Positions 32,291 through 44,101 of a DNA stretch of 64,000 bases are shown in pieces. Position 1 is the first letter of the stretch. Every line of letters begins with the position of its first letter. The notes beneath the pieces were generated by a model. That model was given only the letters and a program-made list of their open reading frames with translations, searched no databases and was not told the DNA's origin. The stretch is from Symbiodinium natans (Eukaryota > Sar > Dinophyceae > Suessiales > Symbiodiniaceae): contig CAJNDS010002401.1 of assembly GCA_905221605.1 (NCBI GenBank), positions 612,542-676,541 on the forward strand. The letters are read 5' to 3'. A program made the translations under genes and the position numbers.

Positions 32291-33019
32291 TGGTCTTAAA
32301 AGGGGGGGGGGAGGTTGTTAAGGGCTTGCTTCTTCGAGGTTTTTTTTTGGGGATTTCCTAGGATTCTTGTTTAGGGAGGGAGTTGTTTGTAGGGAGTTTT
32401 GGGTTGCCAGTGTTATCCAGTGTTCAGGGTTTGTTTACATGGCGGTCTTAGGGCTTTCAGGGGCTTTCAAGGGCTTTCAGGGGTTTCAGGCTCGGCGGTT
32501 TGTGGGCTTCAGGACTTTAGGGCCCTAAACCCCAAACCCCAAACCCCAAACCCCAAACCCCAAACCCTAAACCCTAAACCCTAAACCCTAAACCCTAAGG
32601 CCTAAGCCCGAAGCCCTAAATGCCAGGTCGGCCTCTCCTCCGATTGGGTCCAGGCCAAGCCTCGGGGCTTGACATTCGGGCGGGGGGGGGGGGCCTGGGG
32701 CGCACATTATGGGGTCTTTCGACCCTCTGCTGGCTTTGGGTTTCGGGTGGTTGTTTTTGGGGTGTGGCAGGGTCTTTTGGGGTCTTTGGGGGTCATTTTT
32801 GGACGCCGCGGTGGCTCAAGCCTCTCGGTCAACTATGACTATCGGGTTGAGGGTCCGTAGGATCTAGGGCTGACGTAGTACTTGATGGTTCATGGGTTGT
32901 TGTCTATTGCCAATTTTACATGACAGTCACGGAACAACTCAGCGGACCTCCAAGTCAGCTCCTGAAATTTGGACCTGAATCCCCCAACATTGCTTCAGCT
33001 CTCCTGAACCCCAAATAAC

Positions 33020-33125
33020 CCCCTAGAGCCTCTTCCCGAGCATGCTTTTGCAGGACCCTCTGCCCGACGACCTCCTCCATGAAGCTGGCGCCCGGCACTC
33101 GGAGTGTGCCCTCGGAGTGTGCCCT
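33020..33125 (-). CDS. Weak candidate exon
   Basis: The minus-strand frame reads TLRVPGASFMEEVVGQRVLQ and then KHAREE, protein-like and helical. It is bounded on the 3' side by a possible GC donor (GAGGCTCTA). No family is recognised. Confidence 0.25.
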
Positions 33126-34059
33126 CCACTGATGGCACACGAAACCAGGATCTGGGGTGAAAAGGGTTTAGGGTTCAGGGTTTAGGGTTTAGGGTTTGGG
33201 GTGTAGGGTTTAGGGTTCAGGGTTTATGGCTCAGGGTTCAGGGTTTAGGGTTTGGGGCCCGATAGAGCCTTTGAGGGCCCTGGAGGGATGGGATGAGGGT
33301 TTCCCATGCGCGCTTCGTTGTGTTGTTGGGTTTACTTCAAAATATCCTCTAAGACGGGGTTTTGGGTTTGTTCGCGCGTTTTTGCTTTGGGTTTGTGCTG
33401 AGGTTTTCAAAAATCTCGGGGACAGTGCGCCAATCTCAGCAATATCATCCCCCACTCCTGCCCCAGCCTGAGGGTTTCCAAACCATAAGCCCCAAGCTCC
33501 CAAATCCCTAGAAGGCGGGACCAACCAAACCCTCTTCTGCAAGTTGTGAGACTCCGAAGACCATCTGTCCTGAATCAGGAGTGTCTGCGCCAGTCAAAGA
33601 AGAGCGCGTTCGGCCTCTCCCGCGCAGGCCCGTGAAGCTTGCATTGTTTCTTGAACTCCGGGTTAATCGGCTTGGGGTCTAGGGGTTCGGGTGTGCGTTT
33701 AGGAGCGAAGGGACGAAAGTTTGGCGATCTAGGACACTCAGACACCGTCCCAGTCTTAGCCACCAACTCTGCCAACTACAGACCGTCGCAAGTTATATGA
33801 CTCCCACAAGCACCTTATGAGAAGTCAGCGAGACTGGGCGGAGGATGGTCGCAAGGCTGATTTTAGGGTGTAGGAATTGTTTAGGGTTTAGGATTGGCAG
33901 AGGTCGTTCTTTCATTGTAAGAGTCGCCCTCGGGGTTCTTAGAACCAAAACCCCCAAAGCCGAAACGCCGAACCATAATCCGAATCCCGGCCCTACCCTT
34001 AACCCTGAACCCTAAACACACCAGAAACCCTAAGAACCTTATAACGCTTGAACATTGGG

Positions 34060-34290
34060 ATGTTCCGCCTTATACTAGCAGTCCTCAATAGGGATTATAG
34101 TTAGCGGGTACTCTAGTCCCTCTTAAGGAGCACTTAGGGATTATAATAGGGGGTGCTACGATCCCTATCAAGGAGCTGTTAGGGATTATAAGTAGGGGGT
34201 ATCTATAATCCCTATTTAGGAGCTGTTAGGGATTAGAATAGAGGCTACTACAATCCCCATTAGGGAGCTGTGAGGTATCAGGGGGGGAGC
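34060..34290. repeat. ~60-bp tandem repeat (AGGGATTATAATAGGGGGT)
   Basis: Four units share GCTGTTAGGGATTATAAGTAGGGGGT and ATCCCTAT in opposite orientation within the unit, giving each a partial dyad. A related single unit lies at 29,280-29,390. Confidence 0.6.
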
Positions 34291-34417
34291 CCAACTTGAA
34301 CAGAAAAAAAAAAGCAGCTCAGTCGAAGAGCCTGCAGCGGGGCGACCTGAGGGAGATGCAGCCTGCCCGGGGCCAGGGGTTTCAAAGGGTTAAGGAGGCT
34401 TCAAGGGGTTTCGAAGG

Positions 34418-34548
34418 TAAACCCTAAACCCTAAACCCTAAACCCTAAACCCTAAACCCTAAACCCTAAACCTAAACCCTAAACCCTAAACCCTAAACCC
34501 TAAACCCTAAACCCTAAACCCTAAACCCTAAACCCTAAACCCTAAACC
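34418..34548. repeat. Interstitial telomeric array (CCCTAAA)n
   Basis: About 18 almost perfect CCCTAAA heptamers occur in a row, with one unit missing a C (CCTAAA). Confidence 0.9.
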
Positions 34549-34549
34549 G

Positions 34550-35000
34550 TGCAAAGGCTTTCTAAAAAATTAGGAAGGCCTTTATAATCCTTAACATTTC
34601 GGGTAAGGGATGATCGGATGGAAAGGGGTTTTCCAAAATTTCAAAGGATTTTTCGGAGTTTAAGGAATTGAAGAACTCTAAAAGGTGGACCGGTGCCCCT
34701 GGGCCTCCAGGACCCTTTTACATTTTGTGAAACCCTTAACATCCTGAACATCCTTAGAAAGTTTTGGAAAACCCCTTCCCAAAATTTTAAGGATTTCCGA
34801 GGCTTTCTAAAATTTTGGGCAGGCCTTAAAATCCCTAACATCCTGAAAATTTTCGGAAGTCCCTTTTCAATTTTTCAGGATTGTAAGGCTTGTCAAGGCT
34901 TTCTAAAGTTTTAGGAAGGTCTTGAATTCCTTAAAACCCTTAAAATTTTGGGAAAGGGCTTTTCAAAAAAATAAGGATTTTTAAGGACTTTAAGGGTTTT
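34550..35000. repeat. Degenerate tandem repeat (GGCTTTCTAAAATTTTRGGAAGG)
   Basis: Three or more units, at about 34,553, 34,799 and 34,897, share GGCTTTCTAAA and a following CTTAAAATCC-type stretch. The region is AT-rich and lies directly after the telomeric array. Confidence 0.5.
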
Positions 35001-35839
35001 AAACAATTTAACAGTTAACCAAAACTTGTCTGTCCAAGCACGAGCAAACACATCCTTTGTCTGTCCAGACAAGCTTTTCCCTTGCAGCCATGTCTGTCCA
35101 GACCAGACACTGCAAAAAAAATTTGTCTGTCCAAGCAAAGAAACCCCTTAAATTTTTCCCTCAATTGTCTGTCCAGACATGCTTTTAGCCTCCCCCCCTT
35201 TAAAAAACTTCGTGTAACCCCCCGAATGTTTTTCGGTGCAAATTTTTGAAGAAACGAAACATTGCTTTTAACCATCGCTACTATGAGTTCGGAATATTTG
35301 TTTATCACTGAACAGCCCTTCCATGCATGCTGACATATAAGCAGATAAAATACCCAAATGCATAAAAAAGATAAAACTAATAAGAAACAACAAATAAACA
35401 AGTAAGTATATATATATATACACATGTATGTGTGAAGGTTTTCTTGCATGATTGTAGACGTTCATGTTTATGCTTCTGATAAAATCTTGATTTTTTTTGT
35501 TTTGGTTGGTTTTCAATCTTGAAAAAACTTGAATTTTTATTTTCCATGCTTGATTTTAGACAAAACTTGAATGTGAATCTTGAAAAGAATCTTGAATTTC
35601 ATTTTTGTCGTCTCAATGGAAACGAAATCCCCCAAAATCAAGATCTTAAAACATCTTGAATTTGTCTGCTTTTCAAGCTACGCTAGAAAAATGTGCGCGC
35701 TTGATTTTTTCAAGTGTGGAGCTTATGTGGGAGCCTTGGCGCAGGAGGCGGACGGTGCTGGCGGAGCCGTCGTGACGAGCAACGAGGTCCGATTCTTCTT
35801 CTTCGGCCTCGCTCGGAAATTCCGCGCCGGCGGAGAGTG

Positions 35840-36157
35840 AAAGTGCTGAACCTCGCGTGCAAGCAGCACTCTGCGAGCAGCACTTGCGCGCCCAGGGCTT
35901 CACCAGCGCCTGGCTCGTGGCTGAGAAAGGAGCCCCGGGACGGCGTGGCCAGAACATTCTGGGTCCGCTTGGGCTACCGGCACGAGGTTGGGTCGGTTTC
36001 CTGGTCAAAGCTTACCAGGAACCTTTTGGCACCACCTCCCCTGGCGATCCCCTCCACACCCTCCGTCACGACCCGCAGAGGTGACCTGGATGACTTGCCC
36101 CACGAGCTGTGGCAGCGCCGTCGGCTCATCCGACAGGTCGTTGCTGCCTGGCCATGA
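35840..36157 (+). pseudogene. GNAT-acetyltransferase-like remnant with a frame break
   Basis: One frame reads ALCEQHLRAQGFTSAWLVAE up to about 35,925. The +1 frame then reads RDGVARTFWVRLGYRHEVG and runs to a TGA at 36,155-36,157 through LDDLPHELWQRRRLIRQVV. Together this resembles the C-terminal half of a GNAT N-acetyltransferase, where a helix and strand are followed by A-x-x-FW-x-x-LGY. A single-base change near 35,925 would join the parts. The N-terminal acetyl-CoA-binding half is not visible upstream, so this may be one exon of a split gene or a decayed copy. The GNAT assignment is tentative. Confidence 0.3.
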
Positions 36158-36525
36158 AGCACGTAACATTGAGGATTAGTGTGGGCGCAAGCATTTGCTG
36201 CTCTGGCATCGACCTAGTTTCCCACACTCGAAACCTGGCACACTCAGGCACAACGGTGGCATGGGCTGCTATTTTCCAGAATGGCGACATCGTCACTTGG
36301 GGCCACTCGACTGTCCATTTCCGATCTTGGATTCTCCGCTTGTGTCTCACATTTGGAGCGCTAAGTGAACCCAGCCTAAATTAAGTCATGGTCCCCTCCA
36401 TGTGAAAAGAAGAGGTGGGGGGGGGCAAGGGTCTCTACTCAGTATATGGGTATATAGTTTTGCAAATTAGAGGTCCTTATCAAAAAGGATGCCGTCGAAG
36501 GGGAACCCAAAAAAGGGAGCAATAG

Positions 36526-37176
36526 TTACTCTACTGGCTTCTCATCGTCAGAACAGTGGGGCTCCAGGTACGCAAAGGATAGTGGGTTCGCAGAGTCCGT
36601 TCGATTGGGAGCCCGAAGAGCCGGCGCGGCACGCCCAGGATTTTTCTGAACTACAGGTCCTGGCGATGGGGTTGCCGTGTCGACGCCCATTATGGATGGG
36701 GTCAGTCGCACGACGTCGCGTGGGTAGGTGTGCGAGGTGGTTGAAGGGGTTGGAGGTCGAATGTCTCACACTTCCCCCCCGACAACTTGCCCAAACACCT
36801 TCCGCGCTGAATTTACTACGAAGGTGACGCCGCTGGTGGTGGAGACAGCGCTGCCGTCCAAGGGGAGCTTTTCCATGTGGTGTTCCTTACGGCTTTGCCG
36901 CTGGGATTCGTGGCTTTGCGACGCTCGGCACACTTTCAGGGCCGATGGCAGCAACCGGCTGACTTGACACGGGCTGGCACTCAATTCCGTCACTTTGATG
37001 TGTCCGAACAGGTCCCTAAACGCAAGGGGGAACAACAAACACGTGCGTCTAAACTTGGGGCACAAAACAATGGCCTGAAAGAAGCGAGCGTTCAGTTTCA
37101 GCAAAGCTGAAACAGCCTCAACTGGCCTGAACCATAGTTGACAGGACGTTGCGTGAACAGCTTCGCAAGCTCTCAC
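36526..37176 (-). pseudogene. Degenerate minus-strand frame, possibly retroelement-derived
   Basis: Two stretches in the same minus-strand frame (37,176-36,766 and 36,763-36,526) are separated by one in-frame TGA. The second reads through a Pro/Thr/Ser-rich linker (RPPTPSTTSHTYPRDVV) of a kind common between gag and pol domains. I see no catalytic motif on either strand. Its status as coding is doubtful. Confidence 0.2.
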
Positions 37177-38914
37177 AGAACAAGCCTTACGAGATTATTA
37201 ACCTCTGACAAACACTAAACTATGGTTGTGCATGATTCTTCAGGCGTCGATGGTGTTGTCGTTGCATGGGGTGCGACCCCGACCTCGAAAAGGTAGTCGA
37301 GGCATACCACGCCCAGGAGGCGCCTGTTTTTTTGTGCGCTGGGGTAGGCTGGCTGCTAAATTTCGAGCCCAGCACAAGAGGCGTGAAGCCAGTCCACAAA
37401 CATTGAAGCTTCTCCGGAATAGAGGTGTAGAGGCTAAAAGAGGCTTAAGGACACAACATAGAAGCTTCCACTCTGCAATGCGGGCAAAAACTAAGCCTGC
37501 GAGTATTTCTGCGGGCGGTTTTTGGGTGCCCAGGTCGACCTTGTGTTTTAAGGGTCTGAGGGTTGGGGGGTTGGGGGGTTTGGGGCGTTAGGGTTTTAAT
37601 GCTTGTGGTTTTCAGGGTGGGGGCTTGAATGTATCGTAGCGCTTTCCCGAACTGCGTTGTGGTTAACTGCTGTCGGGTGCGATTCGCACCTGGAACCCAA
37701 ATCTTCGATTCATTTTCCCACGCAGTTGCAAGCCTTCTGAAAACCCTCAGCCCCAAGCCCCGAACTCTAAATCCCCAAAACCCAAACCCCAAAACACCCC
37801 CAAAACACCAAAGGCCCCCCAAGCCCCAAGCCCAAACCCAAGCCCGAAACCCCGAACCCCGAACCCCAAGCCCCAAGCCCCAAGCCCCAAGCGCCAAACC
37901 CCAAACCCCAAACCCCAAGCCCCAAGCCCCAAGCCCCGAGCCGGACCCCAAACCCCAAACCCCAAACCCCAAACTCCTTACACCTTCCCGAATTGCCACA
38001 GGCCCCAAAGCCGCCCCAGAAGAGCCCCGAGGCCGCTTCGCGGGAGGCCTCCCTGGAGCCGGGCCGCCCCAGAAGAGTCTCATGAGTTTAGGGTCTTGGG
38101 TTTAGGGTCTAGGGTTTGGGGTTTGGGGGTTTTGGGTTTAGGGTTTTGGAAGTTTAGGGTTTTCGGGTTGAGGGTTGGGGTTTAGCGTTTCCGGGGGTCT
38201 GGGGCGTGGGGGTTTGCCAGTTTGAAAGCTTTGAGGTACGAGTAAGACAGGCGGAAAGTTACCCGGAAGGTCGGGTTGCGATTTCATGGTTTAAGAACCC
38301 TGACCTAAACCCCCCCTAAAGTCCTGAAGTCTGAAACCCCTATACGCCTCTGCAGACATATACGCCTTCTAAACCCTGGTAAGCCCTTTTTCAATCCTTG
38401 CGATGCTGAACCCCCCACAGCCCTACCACCGTGCACAGCAAGTTCTTTGCGGCCCCCTAGGATGCAGTCGGGGACCGCTCCGGCCGCCTGCCCAGGTAGA
38501 ACTGGGGCTTTAGGAGCTTTTGGGGGGCTTTCGATATTCGGTTCTGCCCATATGGGGATTTCCGAAATAGGGGTACCCCTTATATACCCCAAGATACTAT
38601 ACAATCCCTTCAAAGGAACCCCAGAAGGGTACTCCTATTTCCGGAAACCCCCATATGTAGAAGAACCCATGTTAGTGTTCTGCGTTTGCCGTATAGTTGC
38701 AACCCTCGACCCTTAAACCCAAGCCCCAAAGGCTGTCGATGCTACGTTTAACAACTACTCCAAGTTTGTAGAACCATGTCGTGACCTGTGTAACTTTGAG
38801 ACAGAGAGCCCTCTGCAGACCCCTGTGGCCCTCAAGCTCCTAAAATGCCCCAAACACCCTTAAAAGCCCCGAAGCCGCAGCCAAGCACCCGCTTTCAACC
38901 TTGAGAACTCAACG

Positions 38915-39075
38915 GGAGGCCCTGGGAAGCAGCGACTCCGCGGCCAGCCGCGGCAAAGCTCGCCAAGCCAGGCCATGAGCCTTGTGAGAGTTCAGGGCCG
39001 AACGCCCCGAAAGCAGCTCAGGCCAGTGGCCTTTGAGAGCTGAGTTTTCTTTGAAGAGTTGGAAGGAGCGTCGCT
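38915..39075 (-). CDS. Weak candidate exon
   Basis: The minus-strand frame reads FQLFKENSALKGHWPELL followed by SGRSALNSHKAHGLAWRAL and a leucine/alanine-rich end. It is protein-like but short, with no family recognised and telomere-like sequence on both sides. Confidence 0.25.
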
Positions 39076-39162
39076 TTTTTGTAGTAGCCAAAGCCCCCAA
39101 AGCCCAGCCAAATCCGCGAAGGGACCCCCAGGCCCTGAGCACTCAATTAAAGGTCCTCCTCC

Positions 39163-39345
39163 GTGAGTGGCTGTTGTAGCTTCTACTTGGAAGGTTCATG
39201 TGGAAGTTGTAAGTGCAGTTTCAAGTACCTACATCCCAAGAGCAGATCGCCTAATGGCTTGTGTGAAGAGGCAGCGCCCCAGCCGACACAAGCGCGGCGA
39301 GAGCAGCTGAAGGCAGCTTCGCACCAGACCAAACCGGTGGGAAGG
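39163..39345 (+). CDS. Weak candidate exon with CCCH-like zinc-finger pattern
   Basis: The plus frame reads CSFYLEGSCGSCKCSFKYLH, a Cys/His spacing close to CCCH zinc fingers (which usually are C-x7-8-C-x5-C-x3-H), followed by a basic linker. CCCH proteins are abundant in dinoflagellates. The spacing is not canonical and no partner exon is visible, so this is only a suggestion. Confidence 0.25.
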
Positions 39346-39596
39346 GACCCCCCAGCCGCAAACCACAAACCCTCATCCCTTCCAACTAAACCCCAAAACC
39401 CCAAAAACCCCCAAACCAGTAATACCTTAAGACCCCTAAAAGCCAACCCAAAGCCACCTCAAAACCCTGAACCCTTACACATCAAAACTTAGTTCCCAAA
39501 TCCCTTGCTACGAGCCAGAGCCGCCCAAAAGACCCCTGAAGGCCTGAATCCTTAAAGCCATTAAAGCCTAAATCGGTGATCCCGGCTACGAACTGA

Positions 39597-39805
39597 AACC
39601 CTAAACCCTGAACCCTAAACCTTGAACCCTAAACCCTAAACCCTAAACCCTAAACCTTAAACCCTAAACCCTAAACCCTAAACCCTAAACCCTAAACCCT
39701 AAACCCATCCAAACCCTAAACCCTAAACCCAAAACCCTAAACCCATAACCCATAACCCATCTAAACCCTAAACCCTACTAGAAAACCCTGAACCCTAAAC
39801 CCTTG
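39597..39805. repeat. Interstitial telomeric array, interrupted
   Basis: About 25 CCCTAAA-related heptamers occur with CCTTGAA, CCCATAA and CCCAAAA variants. Only the middle 60-70 bp is perfect. Confidence 0.85.
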
Positions 39806-40734
39806 GAAGGCCCGGCCCCCGAGCGACCGAAAGCGCCCGGAGCTGACGAAGGCACCACGTGATCAGAGGGCCATTCGAGGGTTTTTTTAAGGGGCACTAG
39901 GGTTGTAGGGTTGTAATTAGGGTTGTAGGGTTTTTAGGGTTTTGTAAGGGCTAGGTTGTAGTTTGGGTTGTAGGGTTTTTCAAGGGGCTGGGTCGTAGGG
40001 TTGTACAGTCTTCAGCGATTTGGGTTTAAGGATTCTAGGGTTTTCAGGGCCAGGTTGAGGGTTTGAATTCGGGTTGTAGATTTTGAGGGTTTGGAGGGTG
40101 TTACGGTTGTAGGGTTTTATGGTTGTAGGGTTTTAATGTTTTAGGGTTTAGGGTTTTAGGGTTTTAAGGTTGGAGGGTTTGGGGTTTTGGGTTTCAAGTG
40201 TTCTACAAGTAGGATATTATCTGCAATAACAAAGGGTTTAGGGTTCAGGTTCTCGGGTTTCAGGGTTTAGGGTTTTAGGGCTTCAGGATTTTGTTTAGGC
40301 TTTGGGCTGCGTTTCCACAACAATACAAACCAGATAACCTAGGACATCATTTTCATGTTTTCATCTGTTCCATGAGGACACTCCTGCAAAAACACTGCAT
40401 AACAAGAAGACCCTCTTCGGACCCACATACCTCCAAGGACAAAAAAAGCCTGAGGGGGGGGGCGGGGGGTTGGTTCAGGGTTTCGGGTTTTAGGGTGTAG
40501 AGTTGGATGAGCAGAAACGCTAAACCCCAAATCGACAGCCACACAGCCCCCATGAGGCCGACGCGGAGCAGTTGTTCAGGAACTGGGACGTGTTCAATGC
40601 GGAGGTGGCTTGTAACTGTAAACGCGCCGGTGCTTGGGTGCAATGAGTTGGGTGGAGGAGCGTGTGAAAACTGAAAGCACCACAGGGTTGTGGTGGTTTT
40701 CCTTTGAGATGCAAGTATCGAAGCTGATTGCATC
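39806..40734. other. TTTAGGG/TTGTAGGG-rich stretch without a supported gene
   Basis: Many degenerate units of the form GGGTTGTAGGGTTTT (39,890-40,280) are followed by unremarkable sequence. I find no credible exon. Confidence 0.4.
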
Positions 40735-40910
40735 ATGTGCTACACGCGAGCTTCTTGGTTGTTCCTGGTGTGGCTTGTGTTTGCCTCCCCCGAAGTGCGG
40801 GCCTTAAATCCATTCTTCGCAGACCCTCAGCAAGAGCAAGCTGCGGGGATTGTCAATCGTCGCTTCACCTTCAGCTACCCGAAGTCTTTTCCTCCACCCG
40901 ACACATCGAG
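40735..40910 (+). CDS. Candidate first exon of a secreted or membrane protein
   Basis: The ATG at 40,735 opens MCYTRASWLFLVWLVFASP, an n-region with Arg, a hydrophobic core and a small-residue site before EVRALNPFF, so a signal peptide with cleavage near Ala24 is likely. The mature part continues DPQQEQAAGIVNRRFTFSYP. The frame dissolves into telomere-like CCCTAAA repeats after about 40,910, which is how exons end in the 48.9-61.4-kb gene. Downstream exons are not identified. I do not recognise the protein. Confidence 0.4.
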
Positions 40911-42921
40911 CCCCAAACCCCTAAACCCTAAACCCTAAACCCTAAACCCCAAACCCCAAGCCGCATATATCCTGCAGCAACCTCGGGAAGTCAAAGAGCG
41001 AGCGGTGCTTAAAAGTGTGCGGCGCAGGTCATGTCTCAGTTCACGGCGCCCGGGCCCCCAAGTCTCAGGGGCATCGCTTCTTGGGCTTGAGAATGCTTGA
41101 GAGTCTTTTTTTTGGAGTAGGCGGTTGAGGGCTTCGGGTTTCGGGTTTAGGGTTTAGGGTGTAGGGTCTAGGGGATAGGGGGTCAAGAATGTTGCAGGGT
41201 TCAGGATTTGTCGGTCTTTGGGGGGGTGGGGGGGGGAGGCCTGATGCTTTTGGTTTCCCCTAAACCACGCAAGCCTATCTCCGAGGCTCTGGAAGACTCT
41301 CGGGCAACTCCAAGAAGAGGCTTGTCACAGTTGCGGGCAGATTTACAAGAGCCGAAGTGCTTATCAACATTATCGCACTTGCACGCCCTAGATTGAAATA
41401 ACAGAAGCCCACAATAACCGTTCTGTGTGGGGCTTTTGGGGTCTCTCAAGCCTGTGCCAGCAAGGCACTGCACTAATCATCTTTGCCCCCCCCCCCAAAC
41501 CAGATGCGAAAGAGGTGACCCCCTGGCCTTGACGTAAACACCGGAACCCTGAGCCCAAGCCCAAAACCCCTGAAGCTGATGAGTCTTGCAAGTTTGGGAC
41601 ATCTTTGGGGTGTTGACGGTGTTGACTGAAAGCTGCTACGTGGCCGTCGTCCGAGACAAGGAGGCTTACTTGTAAGACCTGGCAAGGCTTCGAGCGCTGC
41701 CTAACGCGGAATGTCTATTTTAGATAAAGAAGTCTAGTATCGCATCGGTTGAAGGGGCACAGCCAGGATAAGATCAAAGCCAGCGTTGGGAACAGAGCAG
41801 CTCAAACACATTGAGTTTGGGTTACAGTGACAGCACCCGTGCCCGCTTCTGGTCCCGCTATGGAATCTTCCATGGTCTCCGCGGGGATCTCAGTTTTCGT
41901 TTGTAGATTGTAGACGGCTTGAAGCATCTTGAAGGGTGATGGAAATGGGATGCACTTCTCTCAGGCGTTTACCTGGCTCCTGGATGTCTTTGCGCCCTGT
42001 CGGGCAGCATGTGAGGCAGGGCATTTGTGATAGCTCAGGGCAGGAGTTCTGAAGCTTTTGCGGCAGGTCTCCGGCGAGGAGGTGGGGGCACTGTAGTGAC
42101 GGAGTGACGGTGATGCGGTGTTTCTTGTCGAACATTTGGCCTGGACAATGGACAGGCTTTCGAAGTCGTAGTAGACGCGCAGGAAGGAGCCCAAGCTCCT
42201 GAGGCGGCCGTGTTCTCAATCGGAGCTGACGTCCTTTTGCGCAGCATTTTCCAAGCGCACAGTGCTATGTGCAGAGATAGAAGGGCTGCAGACAGCGCAT
42301 GTTCGGCCCTGAGGCCAGCTGTACGAAGATGGAGTTTGACATGTCTGGCACCGGATGCTGCAAGGACGAGTTGCCTGCACAGGGCTCAGTGAGGTTTGAG
42401 TTCTGTAGCTGTAGCACACATGTCCATAGATGTTCACCATGATCAGCACAGATCTCGAAACATGCCCTGGCTTTTCCTATCCAGGACTCTGGGGGCAGTC
42501 CGAGGGGTCGCTCGGGATTGCCTTTCTCGCTCCTTGATCTTATCATAGCCTTCCTTCCTGGGTTGAGCCCGACTTCGGCCGCCAGTGGAACAGGGGATGC
42601 TTCTACATTTTCTGGAAGTGTCCGTTGTGTTTGTTATGCACTAAGTACTGGTCGTGGAGAGAAAGGAAGTAGTGTTTTTGGTTCTCCCGAAGCGATTCAT
42701 TGTGGAGCGGAAGATCCGCATACTTGGCTGATGAGGCTTGCTGGCCGACCCTGCGACACCTGGGCTTTGGCTGACTTGTATCCTGGGCACCTTGAATGAA
42801 GTGATTCCCAACCTCTCTGCCGACCCTAAACCCACAGGCGCCAAACACTAAGGCCTTACAAAGACCCCAAGCCCGTTGCAGGCTTGCCAGAAGCATGATC
42901 GCCTACTGCGAGGTGCCGTGG

Positions 42922-43050
42922 ACGAGGATTTTTAGTGCAAGCTCAAGCGCCGACGGAGTTTCCTTCCCAAGCATATTCAGGGACACGCGTATGGCCATGT
43001 TGATAGAAGTTTCCTTTCTTTCACTCAGAGCCATCGTGGAGAACTCTGGA
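42922..43050 (-). CDS. Weak candidate exon
   Basis: The minus strand has an acceptor CTTCCAG, then the frame FSTMALSERKETSINMAIR and MLGKETPSALELALKILVHG, ending at a GTAGGC donor. The helix-rich composition and both splice signals support a real exon, but no family is recognised. It could belong with the minus-strand segments at 45,962-46,300. Confidence 0.35.
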
Positions 43051-43154
43051 AGCTACTGCATGGTATCGGCAGGTCGATGAGCTTTTCAAGCTGCGGGGGA
43101 CTTGCCGAGCCTTTGGGTCAGTTTCAGAGGATGAGGCTGGGCATAGCTTGCTCG

Positions 43155-43288
43155 CTCGCTCTCTCTCTCTCTCTTTCTCTTTCTCTTTTTCTTTCTCTTT
43201 CTCTTTCTCTTTCTCTTTCTCTTTCTCTTTCTCTTTCTCTTTCTCTTTCTCTTTCTCTTTCTCTTTCTCTTTCTCTTTCTCTTTCTCT

Positions 43289-43325
<37 letters not shown>
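43155..43325. repeat. Microsatellite (CTCTTT)n / (CT)n
   Basis: About 170 bp of TTTCTC hexamers are flanked by pure CT. Long frames through it on both strands (poly Leu/Ser, Phe/Ser, Lys/Arg, Arg/Glu) are repeat artefacts. Confidence 0.95.
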
Positions 43326-43329
<4 letters not shown>

Positions 43330-43540
43330 TTGAGGTTTGTTTCCAGCACGTCATCCAGCTTGACAGGCAAGGTGCAGCAGATTCGGCGTGCCATGCGAGC
43401 AAGCACTCAGTCTTCCAGAGCAAAATAGTCCCCGCCACAAAGTTCATGTAACTCACTTGGAGGAGGAAGCTGTATCCCCGACTCTTATCCCAGTCATTCA
43501 GGTCTTGGGGTACTGAAAAGACGGGGTTTGTCCTCAGAAA

Positions 43541-44101
43541 ATGGGGTTTGTCCTCATGGGAGTGCGCAGGCCGGAGGAGTTGGAATTCCTTTTCACGACC
43601 GACAAGTGGTTCCTCGCGCATCCCCGACGCGTGCTGGAAGTGCTCCAAAAATGGCGCAGACGCCTGGCAGATGAGGAAGCCAAGGACAATTCTATGGAGC
43701 ACCAGATCCGATGTTCTATGATGCGCTGTGCCAGTCGTACATTTCAATCAAGACACAAGGCCATCCGCCACTGTTTTGCCCGTGATGCGCTGGCAGAACT
43801 TCGTATTGATGAGGCAGGGGTGCGCCGTGCCTCGGTGGCTCTCTTGAGATGCACGAACCGTGAGGGACTTGGTAGGTTCAGCCGAACCGGCATCCGAACA
43901 ATCAGGGATGTGCTGGGCAGATATCTGAAAGTGCCGGAAATTCACCAACAGCTTCTGGATGTGCAGGTGGTGTACCTCCAGGGATTCGTGCACAAACGCC
44001 AAAGGCGATGTCAGACAAGTTGGCTTGAGGAGTCACTGGAAGTGGTAAGGAATGAGTTCGAATCCTTCTCTGCGTGGCTGAGAAATGCAACTTGTGCGTG
44101 A
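43541..44101 (+). CDS. Hypothetical 186-aa protein
   Basis: A 186-codon frame from ATG 43,541 (GGGTTTGTCC context; another ATG lies at 43,556) to TGA at 44,099-44,101. It is rich in Arg, Glu and Leu and predicted helical, with stretches such as RRVLEVLQKWRRRLADEEA and HQQLLDVQVVYLQGFVHK. No membrane segment or known motif is seen. The minus strand also has open frames across it, but they are less protein-like. It could be an exon of a longer gene. A spliced-leader-like relic lies about 350 bp downstream and so is not its 5' end. Confidence 0.4.
   Translation: MGFVLMGVRRPEELEFLFTTDKWFLAHPRRVLEVLQKWRRRLADEEAKDNSMEHQIRCSMMRCASRTFQSRHKAIRHCFARDALAELRIDEAGVRRASVALLRCTNREGLGRFSRTGIRTIRDVLGRYLKVPEIHQQLLDVQVVYLQGFVHKRQRRCQTSWLEESLEVVRNEFESFSAWLRNATCA

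Noticed and set aside
37445-38105. 212-codon minus frame and 158-codon plus frame (Gly/Leu/Trp or Pro/Asn/Lys rich)
   Set aside because: The length comes from CCCCAAGC/CCCCAAAC telomere-like variants, with no protein-like residue pattern outside them.
43077-43747. Long open frames on both strands through the CT-rich microsatellite (poly Leu/Ser, Arg/Glu, Lys/Arg)
   Set aside because: The repeat has no stop codon in any frame, so openness is automatic.
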